Shown one piece after another: positions 56,329 through 64,000 of a stretch of DNA of 64,000 nt. The stretch is from contig JAPMOS010000082.1 of the NCBI GenBank assembly GCA_027972325.1, forward strand, positions 62,001-126,000. The letters are read 5' to 3'. The notes below the pieces were generated by a model that saw only the letters and a list, made by a program, of their open reading frames with translations, ran no database searches and was not told the origin of the DNA. Position numbers and translations under genes: made by a program. The stretch's first letter is position 1. Each line of letters begins with the position of its first letter. The DNA is from Paratrimastix pyriformis. Lineage: Eukaryota > Preaxostyla > Paratrimastigidae.

Positions 56329-57342
56329 CTAAAAGAAGACATCCGATTCCGACGTAGCAGAATGCGGCAACACGGTTGGCGGCGCAGGCGAGTTTTTTTG
56401 GACGGATTCGAGCGTTTCTTTAGCCTTTACAACAACAGATTTGGCGGATTTCATGTTAGCACTTATTTGTCCAATCATGTTGCCACCGAGCAGCATCATC
56501 AGTTGATATTTGGGTTGCATCAGCTTTGATTGGAGGAGTGCATCCATGTCGCCATTTTTCATCATTTCATCAAGGCATTTTTGTATATCGCCACGTGAAG
56601 ATTCAAGTGTGTCACGATAACCATGAAGGTATTTAGGAATTACCTTTTCGGTTATTTCAGCAGTCTGTAGGAGCATATCAGTGACATGTTTGCTACTATG
56701 GAATGATTCGTCCATTTTAGCATCAACCACTTTAAACAAATCTATTTTGAATTGCATCAGTTCATCATCCGACATGGCAGCGAAGAATGCCACATTGTAT
56801 TTATCTTTATCCATGCCAAGTTGATTGGTTAAGACAAGCAGTTCATTGATGTCATTTTCGCGCTTTTGTGATATCTTTGGATTCTTTGGAGGCTTTGGGA
56901 AATGAATGGCACGTGGGGCTTTAGGGCGTGATTTAAGTGCCTGTTTAGCCATTTCCTGTTGTTGTTCGAATTCATCAATAGCCTGTTGCATCAATTTTTG
57001 TTCAGTTGCAACCTGTTCTTTCGTCTTAAAGACAATTTTACCATCAGGTATTTCATTGCGAAGTTGGTCTTTACGAAGCAGGAAGTCCATGTTATTAATC
57101 AATTCATCTGGAGGCATTGAATCATCTTTTGCGTCATCCTTTTCATCTTTTGCATCATTGCTATTATCATCACTGTTATCATCACTGTTATCATCATTGC
57201 TGTTATCATCATTGCTGTTATCATCATCGCTATTATCATCACTATTATCATCACCTACAGGTATTGATATTTCACTACATGATGACACAAATGATTGCAT
57301 ATCGTCATCATCACCATTGAAATCAAGTGAGCCAAATGACAT
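56329..57342 (-). CDS. Fossil element: acidic/helical virion-like protein (copy 2)
   Basis: 337 residues. Residues 1-75 are acidic with a (DDNS)n/(NDDN)n tract, then KDEKDDAKDD. Residues 90-260 are helical (EQKLMQQAIDEFEQQQEMAK, MSDDELMQFKIDLFKVVDAK). Near 295 is LMMLLGGNMIGQISANMKSA, a short hydrophobic stretch. The end is SESDVFF. Probably a structural or scaffold protein, since it sits among fibre, membrane and packaging genes. No family recognised. Looks whole. Confidence 0.5.
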   Translation of the reverse strand: MSFGSLDFNGDDDDMQSFVSSCSEISIPVGDDNSDDNSDDDNSNDDNSNDDNSDDNSDDNSNDAKDEKDDAKDDSMPPDELINNMDFLLRKDQLRNEIPDGKIVFKTKEQVATEQKLMQQAIDEFEQQQEMAKQALKSRPKAPRAIHFPKPPKNPKISQKRENDINELLVLTNQLGMDKDKYNVAFFAAMSDDELMQFKIDLFKVVDAKMDESFHSSKHVTDMLLQTAEITEKVIPKYLHGYRDTLESSRGDIQKCLDEMMKNGDMDALLQSKLMQPKYQLMMLLGGNMIGQISANMKSAKSVVVKAKETLESVQKNSPAPPTVLPHSATSESDVFF

Positions 57343-57411
57343 CCTGTGTTAACTAATATAGTTCATGCACAAAATATTTTTTTTCTTAATAGACTATAGT
57401 TAGAATCCACA
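57343..57411. promoter_or_regulatory. Divergent promoter (copy 2)
   Basis: Same 69-bp arrangement as 49,954-50,022, with GACTATAGTTAGAAT before the ATPase. Confidence 0.55.
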
Positions 57412-58395
57412 ATGTCAGACAAAAGTGATAATGAAAGTGATACAGTTAAGAAGGTATTCAAATGCGCAGAATGTGGCAAGGAATATAAAAGCGAGAAATG
57501 GTTGAAGAAGCACAAGTGTGCAGATGTGAAAGAGAAGAAAGAGAAGAAGGAGAAGAAAGAGAAGAAAGAGAAGAAGGAGAAGAAAGAGAAGAAGGAGAAG
57601 AAAGAGAAGAAAGAAGAGGAAGTGGTTGAAGATGAAGATGTAGACAGCCCAGTGGAACAAAAGCAGATTGTTTTCATTCCACCAGAGACAAAAGATGATG
57701 ATGCCAATATTGTTGAGATAAATGGCATCAAGATGCCGAAGTTTGACACATCCGAAATAGTAGATAGGTTCAAAAACAAGAAAGAGCCATTCATATCATT
57801 GCATTACGGTATGAAGGAAAGTGGAAAAACAACATCAGTTTTGTCAATCATCAAGAAGATACGCAGTGAAATTGATAAGATATACCTTTTCACAGTGGCA
57901 CAAGACAATAAAGACAGATATCAGAAAGAGTTAGGCAATATCCCAGATGACCAATGCTTTGGAGGCTTTGATAATGAAGACACACCACTATTTATCAAGA
58001 AGCTAATCAAGTTCCAAGAGAAGACTAAAGGCAAGAAGACAGTTCTATTAATATTTGATGATATATTGGATGGAAGCAATAAACTACATCAGAGCGGCAT
58101 ATTGGGCAGTCTATTTTGCAATCACAGGCGGTACAACATATCAGTCATATTAACCACACAAATACCAACAGGTATATCCCCAAGAACCAGGCAGAACACC
58201 AACTATTGCTTTGTGCATTACAGCAAGAATGAAATGGTAAAAGACATCATTTATCATGATTACATGTCCTGTATGAAGAAGTCAGACTTTGCAGAGCTAT
58301 TTGAGAAGGTAACGGCAGACCATAACATATTGGTAATTAAGCCATTGCTACACGACAATTACCTGAACCTTTACAATGCTTTTTGGAAGAAATAA
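57412..58395 (+). CDS. Fossil element: A32-like genome-packaging ATPase (copy 2)
   Basis: 327 residues with the same finger, Lys/Glu tract and ATPase motifs (GMKESGKTT, VLLIFDDI). Here the Lys/Glu tract is six residues longer (two more EKK units), and the first residues differ (SDNESDTVKK for SSNDELTVKK). The rest is almost identical to copy 1. Looks whole. Confidence 0.8.
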   Translation: MSDKSDNESDTVKKVFKCAECGKEYKSEKWLKKHKCADVKEKKEKKEKKEKKEKKEKKEKKEKKEKKEEEVVEDEDVDSPVEQKQIVFIPPETKDDDANIVEINGIKMPKFDTSEIVDRFKNKKEPFISLHYGMKESGKTTSVLSIIKKIRSEIDKIYLFTVAQDNKDRYQKELGNIPDDQCFGGFDNEDTPLFIKKLIKFQEKTKGKKTVLLIFDDILDGSNKLHQSGILGSLFCNHRRYNISVILTTQIPTGISPRTRQNTNYCFVHYSKNEMVKDIIYHDYMSCMKKSDFAELFEKVTADHNILVIKPLLHDNYLNLYNAFWKK

Positions 58396-58416
58396 TAATC
58401 TAATCATATAATAATC

Positions 58417-58695
58417 ATGGACGTTATGCATGTAGTGGAGAAGCTTATGAGCCAGATAAGGGAATTTGATAACATGCGACATGAGAACATCAGACTGAAG
58501 TATATAGTCAAGTGTATAGCATCATTAGCAGTCACAGGCGACATTAATGAAGAGCTATTGAATGTTATGCATAATGAGTTATCATCGAGTGAAGTGAAGT
58601 CAATCACAATTGGTGCATCACATGAACTATACAGAGCTAAAGTGAAGGCAGCGGAGAGACACAGAGATGATGTGAAGTTCACATCATCCGAATGA
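58417..58695 (+). CDS. Fossil element: 92-residue helical protein (copy 2)
   Basis: Same protein as at 51,010 with two replacements (FDNMRH for FDDMRH, KAAERH for KAVERH). Looks whole. Confidence 0.5.
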   Translation: MDVMHVVEKLMSQIREFDNMRHENIRLKYIVKCIASLAVTGDINEELLNVMHNELSSSEVKSITIGASHELYRAKVKAAERHRDDVKFTSSE

Positions 58696-58752
58696 ATAGT
58701 GCACTAATTTCATCCCTATTTTTTTTATCATGGTATAATATTAATTATTACC

Positions 58753-59961
58753 ATGGCAACGTCGATTATCCTAAAGTCACACACTACACAGAATTCAGAT
58801 TTGGAACGGAATGCAATCAAAATCAATGAGTTTACTGATGATAAGACAACCAAGATAAGGAAGCCAAAGATTGTAACAGACCCAGTTGTTATCAAGCCAA
58901 ATCGTCAGATATCATTTGGCAGTGTCGCGCAGTTCGACATCAATAAGTACAGTGGATTGGTATCCGGTAATGATATACATCTACACATTACTATTGGAGC
59001 TACTACAGCATCAGCCGGCACGGTGAGTTATGTTGGTGGATATCTAATGAAGCTTATTAAGACCATCAAGTTCAAGCATCAAGGCCGGGAAATATACAAA
59101 TTAGATAATGCGGGAATATATCAATATTACCAGCGAGCCATCCATGAACGCAAATCACTAATGATGCAAAATGCACGAATAGGCGCAACAGGTACTGACA
59201 TTGACCCAGCAATTCAACAAGAAGGGCTGATATACATTCCGAATCCATTCATCGACTTTAACCCACTACGGTTGGATATCCTACAAGGCAATCCCTATTA
59301 TGAAGTGGAAATTGCTCCGCTATCAGAAATAGCATCATCATCAACAGCAGGCGCATCATTATCCAACACATTCATAGATGTTGAATTGGTATGCAACTAT
59401 ATGACAATGCATGAAGATGATAAGAGGGCTATACTACAGAGCAGTATGGATGCAAGTGGGATTGCCACAGTGCAGAATGAATTTGTCGACAGCACTAAGT
59501 ATTTAGTATCAGCAGGTTCAACATCTATCACATGCGATTTACCTTTTGACGAAGTAGAATATTTATCCATGTACCTATCAGATGACACTACAGGGGCGCC
59601 ATTCACAGGAACCCCATATATCCAAGAATATCACATATCAGTTGACAACAAGAACTATCCCGACACAGCAATAAGTATCAAATCACAAGAATTCCAACAG
59701 ATGATGTATTTCCGGAAGGCATTTGATAAGTACATTACAACCCTACGCTTTTCCGGGTTACCAAGCAAGGATGATGATATTGAATCATATGGCAATGTGT
59801 ATGGTACCATGGTGCTAAAAGAGTATTCCAACCCCAAATTGGTTGTGAATTTCACTCAGGCATTGCCACACAATAGCACACTTAACGTGTTTGCTTATGG
59901 ACGAGCATGGTATCGTTACAATTCAAAATTGGGTACCATGACTGTAGAACACAAGAACTGA
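58753..59961 (+). CDS. Fossil element: candidate major capsid protein
   Basis: 402 residues, rich in beta-strand patterns. ISFGSVAQFDINKYSGLVSG, VGGYLMKLIKTIKFKHQGRE, IYQYYQRAIHERK, FIDFNPLRLDILQGNPYYEV and FNVFAYGRAWYRYNSKLG-like ends fit a double-jelly-roll protein of the size (about 400) used by Polinton-like viruses. Position just after the packaging ATPase supports this. Capsid proteins of this group self-assemble into icosahedral shells. The call rests on size, composition and place; no short signature proves it. Looks whole. Confidence 0.6.
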   Translation: MATSIILKSHTTQNSDLERNAIKINEFTDDKTTKIRKPKIVTDPVVIKPNRQISFGSVAQFDINKYSGLVSGNDIHLHITIGATTASAGTVSYVGGYLMKLIKTIKFKHQGREIYKLDNAGIYQYYQRAIHERKSLMMQNARIGATGTDIDPAIQQEGLIYIPNPFIDFNPLRLDILQGNPYYEVEIAPLSEIASSSTAGASLSNTFIDVELVCNYMTMHEDDKRAILQSSMDASGIATVQNEFVDSTKYLVSAGSTSITCDLPFDEVEYLSMYLSDDTTGAPFTGTPYIQEYHISVDNKNYPDTAISIKSQEFQQMMYFRKAFDKYITTLRFSGLPSKDDDIESYGNVYGTMVLKEYSNPKLVVNFTQALPHNSTLNVFAYGRAWYRYNSKLGTMTVEHKN

Positions 59962-60042
59962 GTGATTTGAAGCACTGTAACCCTTTAGTTAACTTAGAAA
60001 ACATGTAGGAATGAATAAAAAGGTACCCCTTAAGTTTCCCCA

Positions 60043-60551
60043 CTTTTGACATGAGATATCACATTTTGACATGACTTTGAAGCAACATGACAGTACCACA
60101 TCTGAGCATGAAAAGTCATTGTTTTCCATGTTTATAATCAGCCTGGACACTTAGATTTGGTGTCCCGGCAGTAGTTCGGATAAAAGGATGAAGTTCAGTT
60201 TGTAGAGAAATTGAATGGCGAAAACATTGCACAGCCCCGTGCACATTCGTCCGTTGTCAGATTTCTTAGAAAAAGTCGAGCGGTACTATTCATATCATGT
60301 AGATTCCGAATCGTATTATATGTGAAAACCAATTATTGATATTTCATGAAATGGCACGTTGTACGGACACTTTTGGTGAAATTTGCTAAGTCAACCCAAC
60401 ACATGATAAAACTAAGGTAGCATCATAACCAAGCGAAAACAAGCCAAATACCAACATTGGAGTCCACAACTATTCATAAAGACCTATTAGAATATGTTGT
60501 CAGATTGGTTATGTCGTCAGTCTGTCAAAATGTGATATCTCATGTCAAAAG
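60043..60551. repeat. 509-bp segment between perfect 29-bp inverted repeats
   Basis: CTTTTGACATGAGATATCAC and the next 9 bases at 60,043-60,071 recur inverted at 60,523-60,551. The inside is non-coding. No flanking duplication is visible. It may be a small non-autonomous DNA transposon or an element-specific regulatory or origin structure; the ATGTCAAAA word also clusters near 38,600. Confidence 0.7.
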
Positions 60552-60946
60552 GTAATGTCCACAGATGGAACTTTTTATGCATGATTTGTATTAAACACAT
60601 CATGTATATCGTATTAAACCTGAAATCAACACAGAAGTCAGTCACATTGAACCAATGGGTAAACAAAAGTCCCACTTTTCTGACATTGACAGCAACTAAT
60701 GTGGACACTAATTCGACAACGCGAAACAACTACTATATTGTTATCAAAGGACTCTATACAGACCAAATAGTCAGTAATGTGACAAGTGAAGCCGCAATAC
60801 CAGTACCTGTTGGAAGTGACAATAAAATGATGGATTTGTCCCCAGCATCAACATTGACAAGGACATATCAATATGTCATTATGGATGAAACAGGACAACC
60901 AACAACTGATGAAGTGACTGTCAATATGTTGTTTAAAGTGGATTAA
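60542..60946 (+). CDS. Fossil element: beta-rich protein, possible minor capsid
   Basis: The last 75-80 residues look structured: FLTLTATNVDTNSTTRNNYY, VIKGLYTDQIVSNVTSEAAI, YQYVIMDETGQPTTDEVTVN, ending NMLFKVD. The alternation of strands fits a jelly-roll or fibre-base protein. The first 40 residues overlap the end of the inverted repeat at 60,523, so the natural start is uncertain. Confidence 0.35.
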   Translation: MSKGNVHRWNFLCMICIKHIMYIVLNLKSTQKSVTLNQWVNKSPTFLTLTATNVDTNSTTRNNYYIVIKGLYTDQIVSNVTSEAAIPVPVGSDNKMMDLSPASTLTRTYQYVIMDETGQPTTDEVTVNMLFKVD

Positions 60947-61284
60947 GCTTTTGTAAGCTGATGTAGAACAAGTTTAATGCCATTTCCCAAGTCTTTTGTG
61001 AAATATGTGCCATCTTTTGTGACCTCTCTAATTCTGTATCTGAAGACAGTCTGTGTCTTATGAACACGCTTTAATGGTACCAATTTATGCTTTTTCAACC
61101 ATGTCCGACATTGATTTGGCTTAAATTTGGCTATTTCAAATAGCACTGTGACGATATGGAACTTATCATCAGGTGACTGTGTTGCAGCAAGTGGTGGTGC
61201 ATCATCGGCAATCATTTCTCTCATGTGTAATGTAATATAATAGACAGTGGAAAAATTACTACTGTCCATTTTTTTCTCCATCAA
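60943..61284 (-). CDS. Fossil element: small basic protein, unknown role
   Basis: 113 residues: EIAKFKPNQCRTWLKKHKLV, PLKRVHKTQTVFRYRIREV, FTKDLGNGIKLVLHQL. The F.xxQ.RxWLxxHxL...RYRIR layout recurs in uncharacterised virus-type proteins and looks like a compact helix-plus-strand domain. I cannot name a family. Looks whole. Its start lies 15 bp from that of the divergent gene at 61,300. Confidence 0.4.
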   Translation of the reverse strand: MMEKKMDSSNFSTVYYITLHMREMIADDAPPLAATQSPDDKFHIVTVLFEIAKFKPNQCRTWLKKHKLVPLKRVHKTQTVFRYRIREVTKDGTYFTKDLGNGIKLVLHQLTKA

Positions 61285-61299
61285 TTATATTAGAAACCA

Positions 61300-62088
61300 A
61301 TGCCTCAAAGAAAACGTTCGACACGTACATCAGGCGAAACCACTCCACGTGGTTCAGCATGGACAAAAAAAGCGGACTATATTGTGAAAGCCATGGCAAA
61401 ACAGATGGGTGGTGGAAATGCCATCATTGACAACTTGCAACAAAACAATAAAACAGGTGGGTTGCTTAATCCGGAACAGATGTACATCACGCAGCCGGAA
61501 ATGAAGGCAAATGAAGATTTCGAACTTGGACCATATCGTTTCTACAGAACGGGTGATACTTACTGGGCCCTTGCATTACAAGCACATCCTTATGATGCAG
61601 GAAAAGAGAAAAGAACAGTACACGAACTTATTGGACGTTCAGTGGCAGCATTTGAACAGGTTCCAATCGATGAAGCCGTATTTAGAAGGGCAAAACGGAT
61701 GCATCAGGAAGCACCTAAAATCACACAGCCATTTTATGCAAAGGCGCAGGAAAATGAGGTAGCACTTAGATATACAGCCCTTGTTGCACAGTATAAGGAA
61801 TGTCAGGAAACCTTGCCGGAATTTGTGAAAAGATACGGAGCGCAATCGAAAATAGTTGAGGGACTTAGAAAGGAGATGACAGAACTCGCCATTGCAATAC
61901 AGGAAATGAATGCCAATGAGGATGCAGGTGCAGACCTTGCTAAACTATTCCAATCCAATCTTGCCGCCGAGGCCAACATCCTTAACCGGATTATTCCTAA
62001 GAGAGAGGCAGTCACCGTGGACGCTGCAAAGAAAAAGTTTACAGCGTTTGGATGGATGGGCGTCCCATTAGCACCTCCACCAAAGTAA
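61300..62088 (+). CDS. Fossil element: uncharacterised basic virion-like protein
   Basis: 262 residues. The head is basic (QRKRSTRTSGETTPRGSAW). YRFYRTGDTYWALALQAHPY and a helical half (VALRYTALVAQYKECQETLP, LRKEMTELAIAIQEMNANED) follow, and the end is FTAFGWMGVPLAPPPK. No family recognised. Looks whole. Confidence 0.45.
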   Translation: MPQRKRSTRTSGETTPRGSAWTKKADYIVKAMAKQMGGGNAIIDNLQQNNKTGGLLNPEQMYITQPEMKANEDFELGPYRFYRTGDTYWALALQAHPYDAGKEKRTVHELIGRSVAAFEQVPIDEAVFRRAKRMHQEAPKITQPFYAKAQENEVALRYTALVAQYKECQETLPEFVKRYGAQSKIVEGLRKEMTELAIAIQEMNANEDAGADLAKLFQSNLAAEANILNRIIPKREAVTVDAAKKKFTAFGWMGVPLAPPPK

Positions 62089-62185
62089 ATCCATAAAAGC
62101 ATGACTATATCCGCATTTTCATTCCAATTCCCTATTTATATCTAAATAGATATGAATAGACAGAAAAAAACAGTCGGATTGCATC

Positions 62186-62752
62186 TCAGCCACTTAGTTT
62201 CTTTCCACGTTCTTCCTCTTCACGTTTTAATTCATTCAATCGCGCAGACCCTAATGCTCCAGACAGTCCTTCACTAAAGTCGAAAAGTCCAGGTGTAGGC
62301 GCAGGTGCAGGTGGGATAAGTGGGGGAGGTGGTAATCCAGTAGTTGGCGCTGACGATGTTACAATTGGCCCTATAGGTGGAATGTCAATGATTGGCAGCA
62401 ACTCAGGATGCTCACGTTCCATCTGTTTTTGTGTGGCAATCAAATCAGCATTTAATTTCGCACAACTTTCTTTCAATGCTTTCAGCGCCTCCATTCTCTT
62501 TCTGTTTTCTTCCTCTTTAGCTTTTTGGGCTATTTCTTCAGGTGTCTCTTCAGGTTCATCGTCACTTGACTCTTCAGGCTCATAATTAATCATTGATTGG
62601 TAAATCGCAGCATCATATAATGAATTATTTCCAGTCATTTTTGCCATGACTGATGCACAAATTGCTATAATTTCTTCTGTTTCATTTTCATTCCTTTTGG
62701 TATGACGTGGGGCTCTTCGTTTCGCTTTTTGTGACGCTTTGGATTGTTCCAT
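62186..62752 (-). CDS. Fossil element: charged, Pro-rich protein
   Basis: 188 residues: a basic head (KASQKAKRRAPRHTKRNE), an acidic patch (EPEESSDDEPEETPEE), a coiled-coil-like helix (KEEENRKRMEALKALKESCA) and a Pro-rich stretch (PPPPLIPPAPAPTPG). The end is charged. Possibly a scaffold. No family recognised. Looks whole. Confidence 0.4.
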   Translation of the reverse strand: MEQSKASQKAKRRAPRHTKRNENETEEIIAICASVMAKMTGNNSLYDAAIYQSMINYEPEESSDDEPEETPEEIAQKAKEEENRKRMEALKALKESCAKLNADLIATQKQMEREHPELLPIIDIPPIGPIVTSSAPTTGLPPPPLIPPAPAPTPGLFDFSEGLSGALGSARLNELKREEEERGKKLSG

Positions 62753-62780
62753 CGTATCAATACATTAACACAACAAATTT

Positions 62781-63908
62781 TCACAAAATGCTTGTCAAAG
62801 CAAATACGGCAGCTCCTAATAGCAAATATGATGTATAGTTGGTTTTATCTTCAGTATCTGATTGTGGTTCATCCGGCTGACTTGGTACATCAGGCTTATC
62901 AGGTACTTCAGGCTTATCAGGTACTTCAGGCTTATCAGGTTTATCCTCCTTTTCCTTTTTAGCATTTACAACACATTCATTTAGTTGTTGTATTTGTACA
63001 TTTGTCAATGTGCCCACATTTTTCCAATCAATGACATTACGGCAATCAACACACATTAAATCCCCCCATTGTGGTTTTGATGGCATTTCAGGCTTATTGA
63101 CATTGATTTGTGCTATCTTTTGTGTGATGTAGTCAGACTTGTAATAAAAGGTAACCATGAATTCGCCTGTTTTAGCTTGCCTGTTCAACTCACTCCATTC
63201 ACATGATTGGACGTTAATGTTTGATATGTCCAACCCATTTTGTTTGACAGTTGATGCAATATATCTGTCCTTTTCTACCATTGCTTGGAATGAAATGCTA
63301 TCTATGTTCCATAGTCCCGTTATTGTTGCATGAATGAACTGTATCGTGTCATTCATGTAGTACCATTTATCATATTCATCCTTCCATTTGTTGAATTTGG
63401 TGTAGTAGTCATCCATTTGCTTCATGTATGTCTCATTCATTTTGACAATGTTTTGCACTCCCTTTTCACACTCAGACAGCTCTTTTGGTGGATTGTCCTC
63501 AATGTCTCTCAGACAGTCCCAATTCTTTCCACATGCCTCTATTTTAGAACAATTGACACATTTGTTGTATTGTGCCTCTGTTGTTGCTTTTGCTATCACA
63601 GGGAAAAACTCATTGTATGAATCCCAATCAAAGTTGTTGGAATGTGCAAATGTCAGTGATTGCGGCACTGTGAATTCACTGTAGTATGCACGTGTTTTCC
63701 CTATTCGTAATGGCATCTCAACACGTAGCTTGACATATAATGCTTTTAATGCACTCTTTCTTTTGTCTCCATCCAGTTGCATCAAAGTGTCATATCGTCG
63801 TTTGCTGACAAAGTCCATATACAGTGTCATTCGTGTGTAACTGACATTGTTTTGTTGAAAAGCATTGATGAATTTGCTTTCACTATCAATTGTGCTCCAT
63901 GAAATCAT
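62781..63908 (-). CDS. Fossil element: Cys-rich protein with C-terminal membrane anchor
   Basis: 375 residues. Cys pairs at about 130-150 (KCVNCSKIEACGKNWDC) and near 310 (MCVDC) suggest disulphides or a metal site. About 330-355 is a (PDKPEVP)n repeat. The last 20 residues (YLLLGAAVFALTSIL) form one membrane segment. An exposed head, a Pro-rich stalk and a tail anchor suggest a membrane-held virion or entry protein. No family recognised. Looks whole. Confidence 0.45.
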   Translation of the reverse strand: MISWSTIDSESKFINAFQQNNVSYTRMTLYMDFVSKRRYDTLMQLDGDKRKSALKALYVKLRVEMPLRIGKTRAYYSEFTVPQSLTFAHSNNFDWDSYNEFFPVIAKATTEAQYNKCVNCSKIEACGKNWDCLRDIEDNPPKELSECEKGVQNIVKMNETYMKQMDDYYTKFNKWKDEYDKWYYMNDTIQFIHATITGLWNIDSISFQAMVEKDRYIASTVKQNGLDISNINVQSCEWSELNRQAKTGEFMVTFYYKSDYITQKIAQINVNKPEMPSKPQWGDLMCVDCRNVIDWKNVGTLTNVQIQQLNECVVNAKKEKEDKPDKPEVPDKPEVPDKPDVPSQPDEPQSDTEDKTNYTSYLLLGAAVFALTSIL

Positions 63909-64000
63909 TGTTGATGGTATTCAATGATATACCCGGCGAAATTTCCATCCCTATTCTATACACAATGGGTGGAAACATTAGCTACAGTTCAATTCGACAG
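63909..64000. other. Intergenic end of window
   Basis: AT-rich; the plus strand has ATGGGTGGAAACATTAGCTA at 63,964, which could begin a protein (MGGNISYSSIRQ, a myristoylation-type start), cut by the window edge. Confidence 0.35.

Larger units (their letters stand above)
51386..58784. repeat. Tandem block copy 2 (uninterrupted)
   Basis: Matches 40,027-51,385 without insert 2. The fibre copies differ at about 11 of 993 residues and the 142-residue membrane proteins at 3, so the two blocks diverged only recently. It continues into an uninterrupted capsid gene. Confidence 0.9.
31160..64000. mobile_element. Polinton / Polinton-like-virus fossil, open at the right edge
   Basis: AT-rich, gene-dense on both strands and unlike the flanking DNA. 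Parts seen are an SF3 helicase, an rve integrase with chromodomain, PolB, an A32-like packaging ATPase, an S74-domain fibre, a candidate double-jelly-roll capsid protein and several small virion-like genes. I saw no adenovirus-type maturation protease in the visible part. The element is broken, with several breaks, a 7.4-kb tandem duplication and two satellite-type inserts. Many individual genes look whole, and the duplicated genes differ by about 1% at protein level, so the duplication and probably the integration are recent. The left end is near 31,160 (AGTAGCTACGCAC after a C run); a terminal inverted repeat cannot be tested without the right end. Confidence 0.8.

Noticed and set aside
31160-64000. 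Integrated giant virus or virophage proper
   Set aside because: The integrase with chromodomain plus PolB and the small capsid and ATPase set fit Polintons and Polinton-like viruses better; no transcription or large-virus genes are seen.
1-64000. tRNA, rRNA or other structured RNA genes
   Set aside because: I saw no cloverleaf with conserved boxes and no rRNA core sequence by eye on either strand; a covariance-model scan would be needed to exclude small ones.

Overview
This window comes from a nuclear genome of a eukaryote, most likely a protist or alga, although I cannot name the species. The evidence is spliced genes with short GT-AG introns (49-137 bp where I could place both ends), several non-LTR retrotransposons, microsatellites and a large virus-like insertion. 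It splits into two halves: about 1-31,160 is GC-rich, and about 31,160-64,000 is AT-rich and densely packed with genes on both strands.

GC-rich half. A LINE fragment on the minus strand (1-678 and 11,099-11,320) is split by a second LINE of about 10.4 kb on the plus strand (694-11,083), bounded by a perfect 15-bp target duplication. This LINE carries an RRM-like first ORF, a 12-residue tandem repeat, a ubiquitin-specific-protease-like domain, an APE endonuclease, a reverse transcriptase, RNase H, a zinc knuckle and a methyltransferase-like tail. A third LINE on the minus strand (12,006-17,386) has an SLX1-type GIY-YIG nuclease before its reverse transcriptase and RNase H plus a restriction-like endonuclease after it. 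Next come spliced minus-strand genes: a DUF7869-like gene (17,845-21,668), an uncharacterised basic protein (22,023-22,976) and a PD-(D/E)XK nuclease plus kinase-like gene (24,733-26,449). A zinc-ribbon protein gene and a tandem repeat array follow, then the 5' part of another LINE-like element that stops where the AT-rich half begins.

AT-rich half. This is a Polinton / Polinton-like-virus fossil that runs past the right edge. It has an SF3 helicase, a retroviral-type integrase with chromodomain, protein-primed-type PolB, an A32-like packaging ATPase, a tail-fibre-like protein with an S74 chaperone domain, a candidate major capsid protein and small virion-like genes. A 7.4-kb block (40,027-51,385 and 51,386-58,784) is tandemly duplicated with about 1% protein divergence. 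As a whole the element is broken, with several breaks, though many single genes look whole.

Two GC-rich inserts sit in the fossil, each between 4-bp duplications: 33,310-35,609 (TCGT) and 45,743-49,708 (ATCA). Both are built of a satellite full of the palindrome GTGGCCAC. One holds a 985-bp foldback element with its own 4-bp duplication. The other carries an 887-residue helicase like herpesvirus origin-binding proteins. The pairing of an origin-binding-type helicase with an array of palindromes suggests an integrated satellite replicon; this, the dual-nuclease LINE and the deubiquitinase-bearing LINE are the most novel items here.
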